From contig NZ_JAQGJV010000076.1 of the NCBI RefSeq assembly GCF_028290435.1, forward strand, positions 22,431 through 86,430: a stretch of DNA of 64,000 nucleotides. Reading direction: 5' to 3'. This document shows, one piece after another, positions 63,254-64,000 of the stretch. The notes under the pieces were generated by a model. It was not told the DNA's origin and ran no database searches. It saw only the letters and a list, made by a program, of their open reading frames with translations. Within the stretch, counting starts at the first letter, position 1; each line of letters opens with the position of its first letter. The stretch comes from Devosia sp. Lineage in GTDB: Bacteria; Pseudomonadota; Alphaproteobacteria; Rhizobiales; Devosiaceae. Made by a program: the position numbers and the translations under genes.

Positions 63254-64000
63254 CGCGGAGGCCGGCGAGCAGGGCGGGATCATCGAAGCGGCCGGTCGGG
63301 TCACCATTGGTAATCAGCACGTCGACATCGGCGAGCCTCGTGACCTGATGGGGCGCGCGGCGGTCGAACTTGTCCTCGTGGGCGACGAGGATCACCTGCC
63401 GGGATTGGGGCAGGATATCGCGTACCAGATCGACCTCCATCGGATCGAACTCCAGCACCGAGCCGTCGCGGTCGATGGCGCTGGCGCCGATGATGGCGAT
63501 GTCGAACTTGAAGCGCTGGCGATTGGAATCGGCTAGGGTTAGGACGGAGGAGTCCTTGTTGCGCACATAGCCGCCATAGACATAGACGGTGGCGTCGGTT
63601 TTCAACGCGCAGGAATAGGCGACTTCCAGATTGGGCGTGGCAATCAGGACGCCGGGGTGGCGCACGAGGATTTCGTGCAGGGCGTGGAACGTGGTGCCGA
63701 GGCCGACAAACACAGTCGCGCCGGCGACAAGGAATTCCTCCAGGGCAGCGACCAAGCGCTGCTTGACCTCGACCTGGATGGTATGGCGCTCGTTATAGGT
63801 ATGCTGGGCCACGCCGGGAGAGGCGAAGGCGCCGCCAAAACCCTTGAGCAATAGCCCCTTGGTTTCGAGCGTCCGCAGGTCGCGCCTTATGGTCTGGGTG
63901 GTGACGTCGAACCGTGCCGCCAGTTCGGCCACCGACGCCGCGCCATTGGCCCTCACGGCATCCAGAATGGCGCTTTGCCGCTCGCCGAGCCGCGCGCCGT
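63237..64000 (-). CDS. DeoR family transcriptional regulator (5' end outside window)
   Basis: The frame stays open to the right edge: before the GTG at 63956 it continues GERQSAILDAVRANG, the usual DeoR start, so the gene begins beyond the window. The helix-turn-helix ASVAELAARFDVTTQTIRRD is followed by a sugar-phosphate-binding DeoRC domain (FVGLGTTFHALHEIL, TVYVYGGYVRNKDSS). It is convergent with nagBA and probably controls them through a phosphosugar, as AgaR/NagR-type proteins do. Confidence 0.9.
   Translation of the reverse strand, partial: GARLGERQSAILDAVRANGAASVAELAARFDVTTQTIRRDLRTLETKGLLLKGFGGAFASPGVAQHTYNERHTIQVEVKQRLVAALEEFLVAGATVFVGLGTTFHALHEILVRHPGVLIATPNLEVAYSCALKTDATVYVYGGYVRNKDSSVLTLADSNRQRFKFDIAIIGASAIDRDGSVLEFDPMEVDLVRDILPQSRQVILVAHEDKFDRRAPHQVTRLADVDVLITNGDPTGRFDDPALLAGLRVIAID

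Overview
The window is a stretch of high-GC chromosome from an alphaproteobacterium, most likely a Hyphomicrobiales member close to Devosia (inferred from gene content and GC; no rRNA gene is present to confirm it). There are 69 genes that I can support, tightly packed and often overlapping by 1-8 bases (ATGA or GTGA junctions). I see no insertion sequences, prophage, tRNA, rRNA or CRISPR array.

Layout. 1-4319: end of a peptide ABC transporter, a GNAT acetyltransferase, a TerC membrane protein and two oxidoreductases. 4691-11606: a CUT2-type sugar ABC operon with a sugar isomerase/epimerase, divergent from an AraC-type regulator. 11777-20180: a CUT1-type sugar ABC operon plus isomerase, VOC and aldo/keto reductase genes and a LacI-type regulator. 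20396-25639: a GGDEF protein and an operon headed by a YciI/DGPF protein and its partner ECF sigma factor (ECF42 type). 25749-31914: RhtA-like exporter, aldo/keto reductase, FAH hydrolase, Dda-like helicase, two transglutaminases and an NTF2-like protein. 32114-35096: Kef-type antiporter and Rrf2 regulator. 35185-35259: a 24-residue peptide gene with an almost ideal ribosome binding site. 35415-39795: putrescine ABC transporter potFGHI. 40191-45989: pseudouridine catabolism (psuG, psuK), small membrane or exported proteins, an M20 dipeptidase and a LigC-like DNA ligase. 46017-59686: one chemotaxis operon read right to left (STAS, cheY, cheA, cheW, three receptors, cheW, cheR, cheB and an unusual receptor-like protein). 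60240-61289: a receiver/HD-GYP protein. 61500-64000: nagB, nagA and a DeoR-type regulator cut by the window edge.

The theme is nutrient scavenging (two sugar transporters, polyamine and peptide uptake, amino sugar and pseudouridine breakdown) tied to sensing. The most unusual items are: the 24-residue peptide gene with its own -10 box and terminator; the last gene of the chemotaxis operon, a soluble protein with two receptor-tip-like hairpins, a CheZ-like DxxxQ motif and an acidic/Phe tail; three paralogous receptors with one, two or three HAMP units, one having His in place of the tip Asn; and two families of intergenic palindromic repeats, one with arms that change together between copies.
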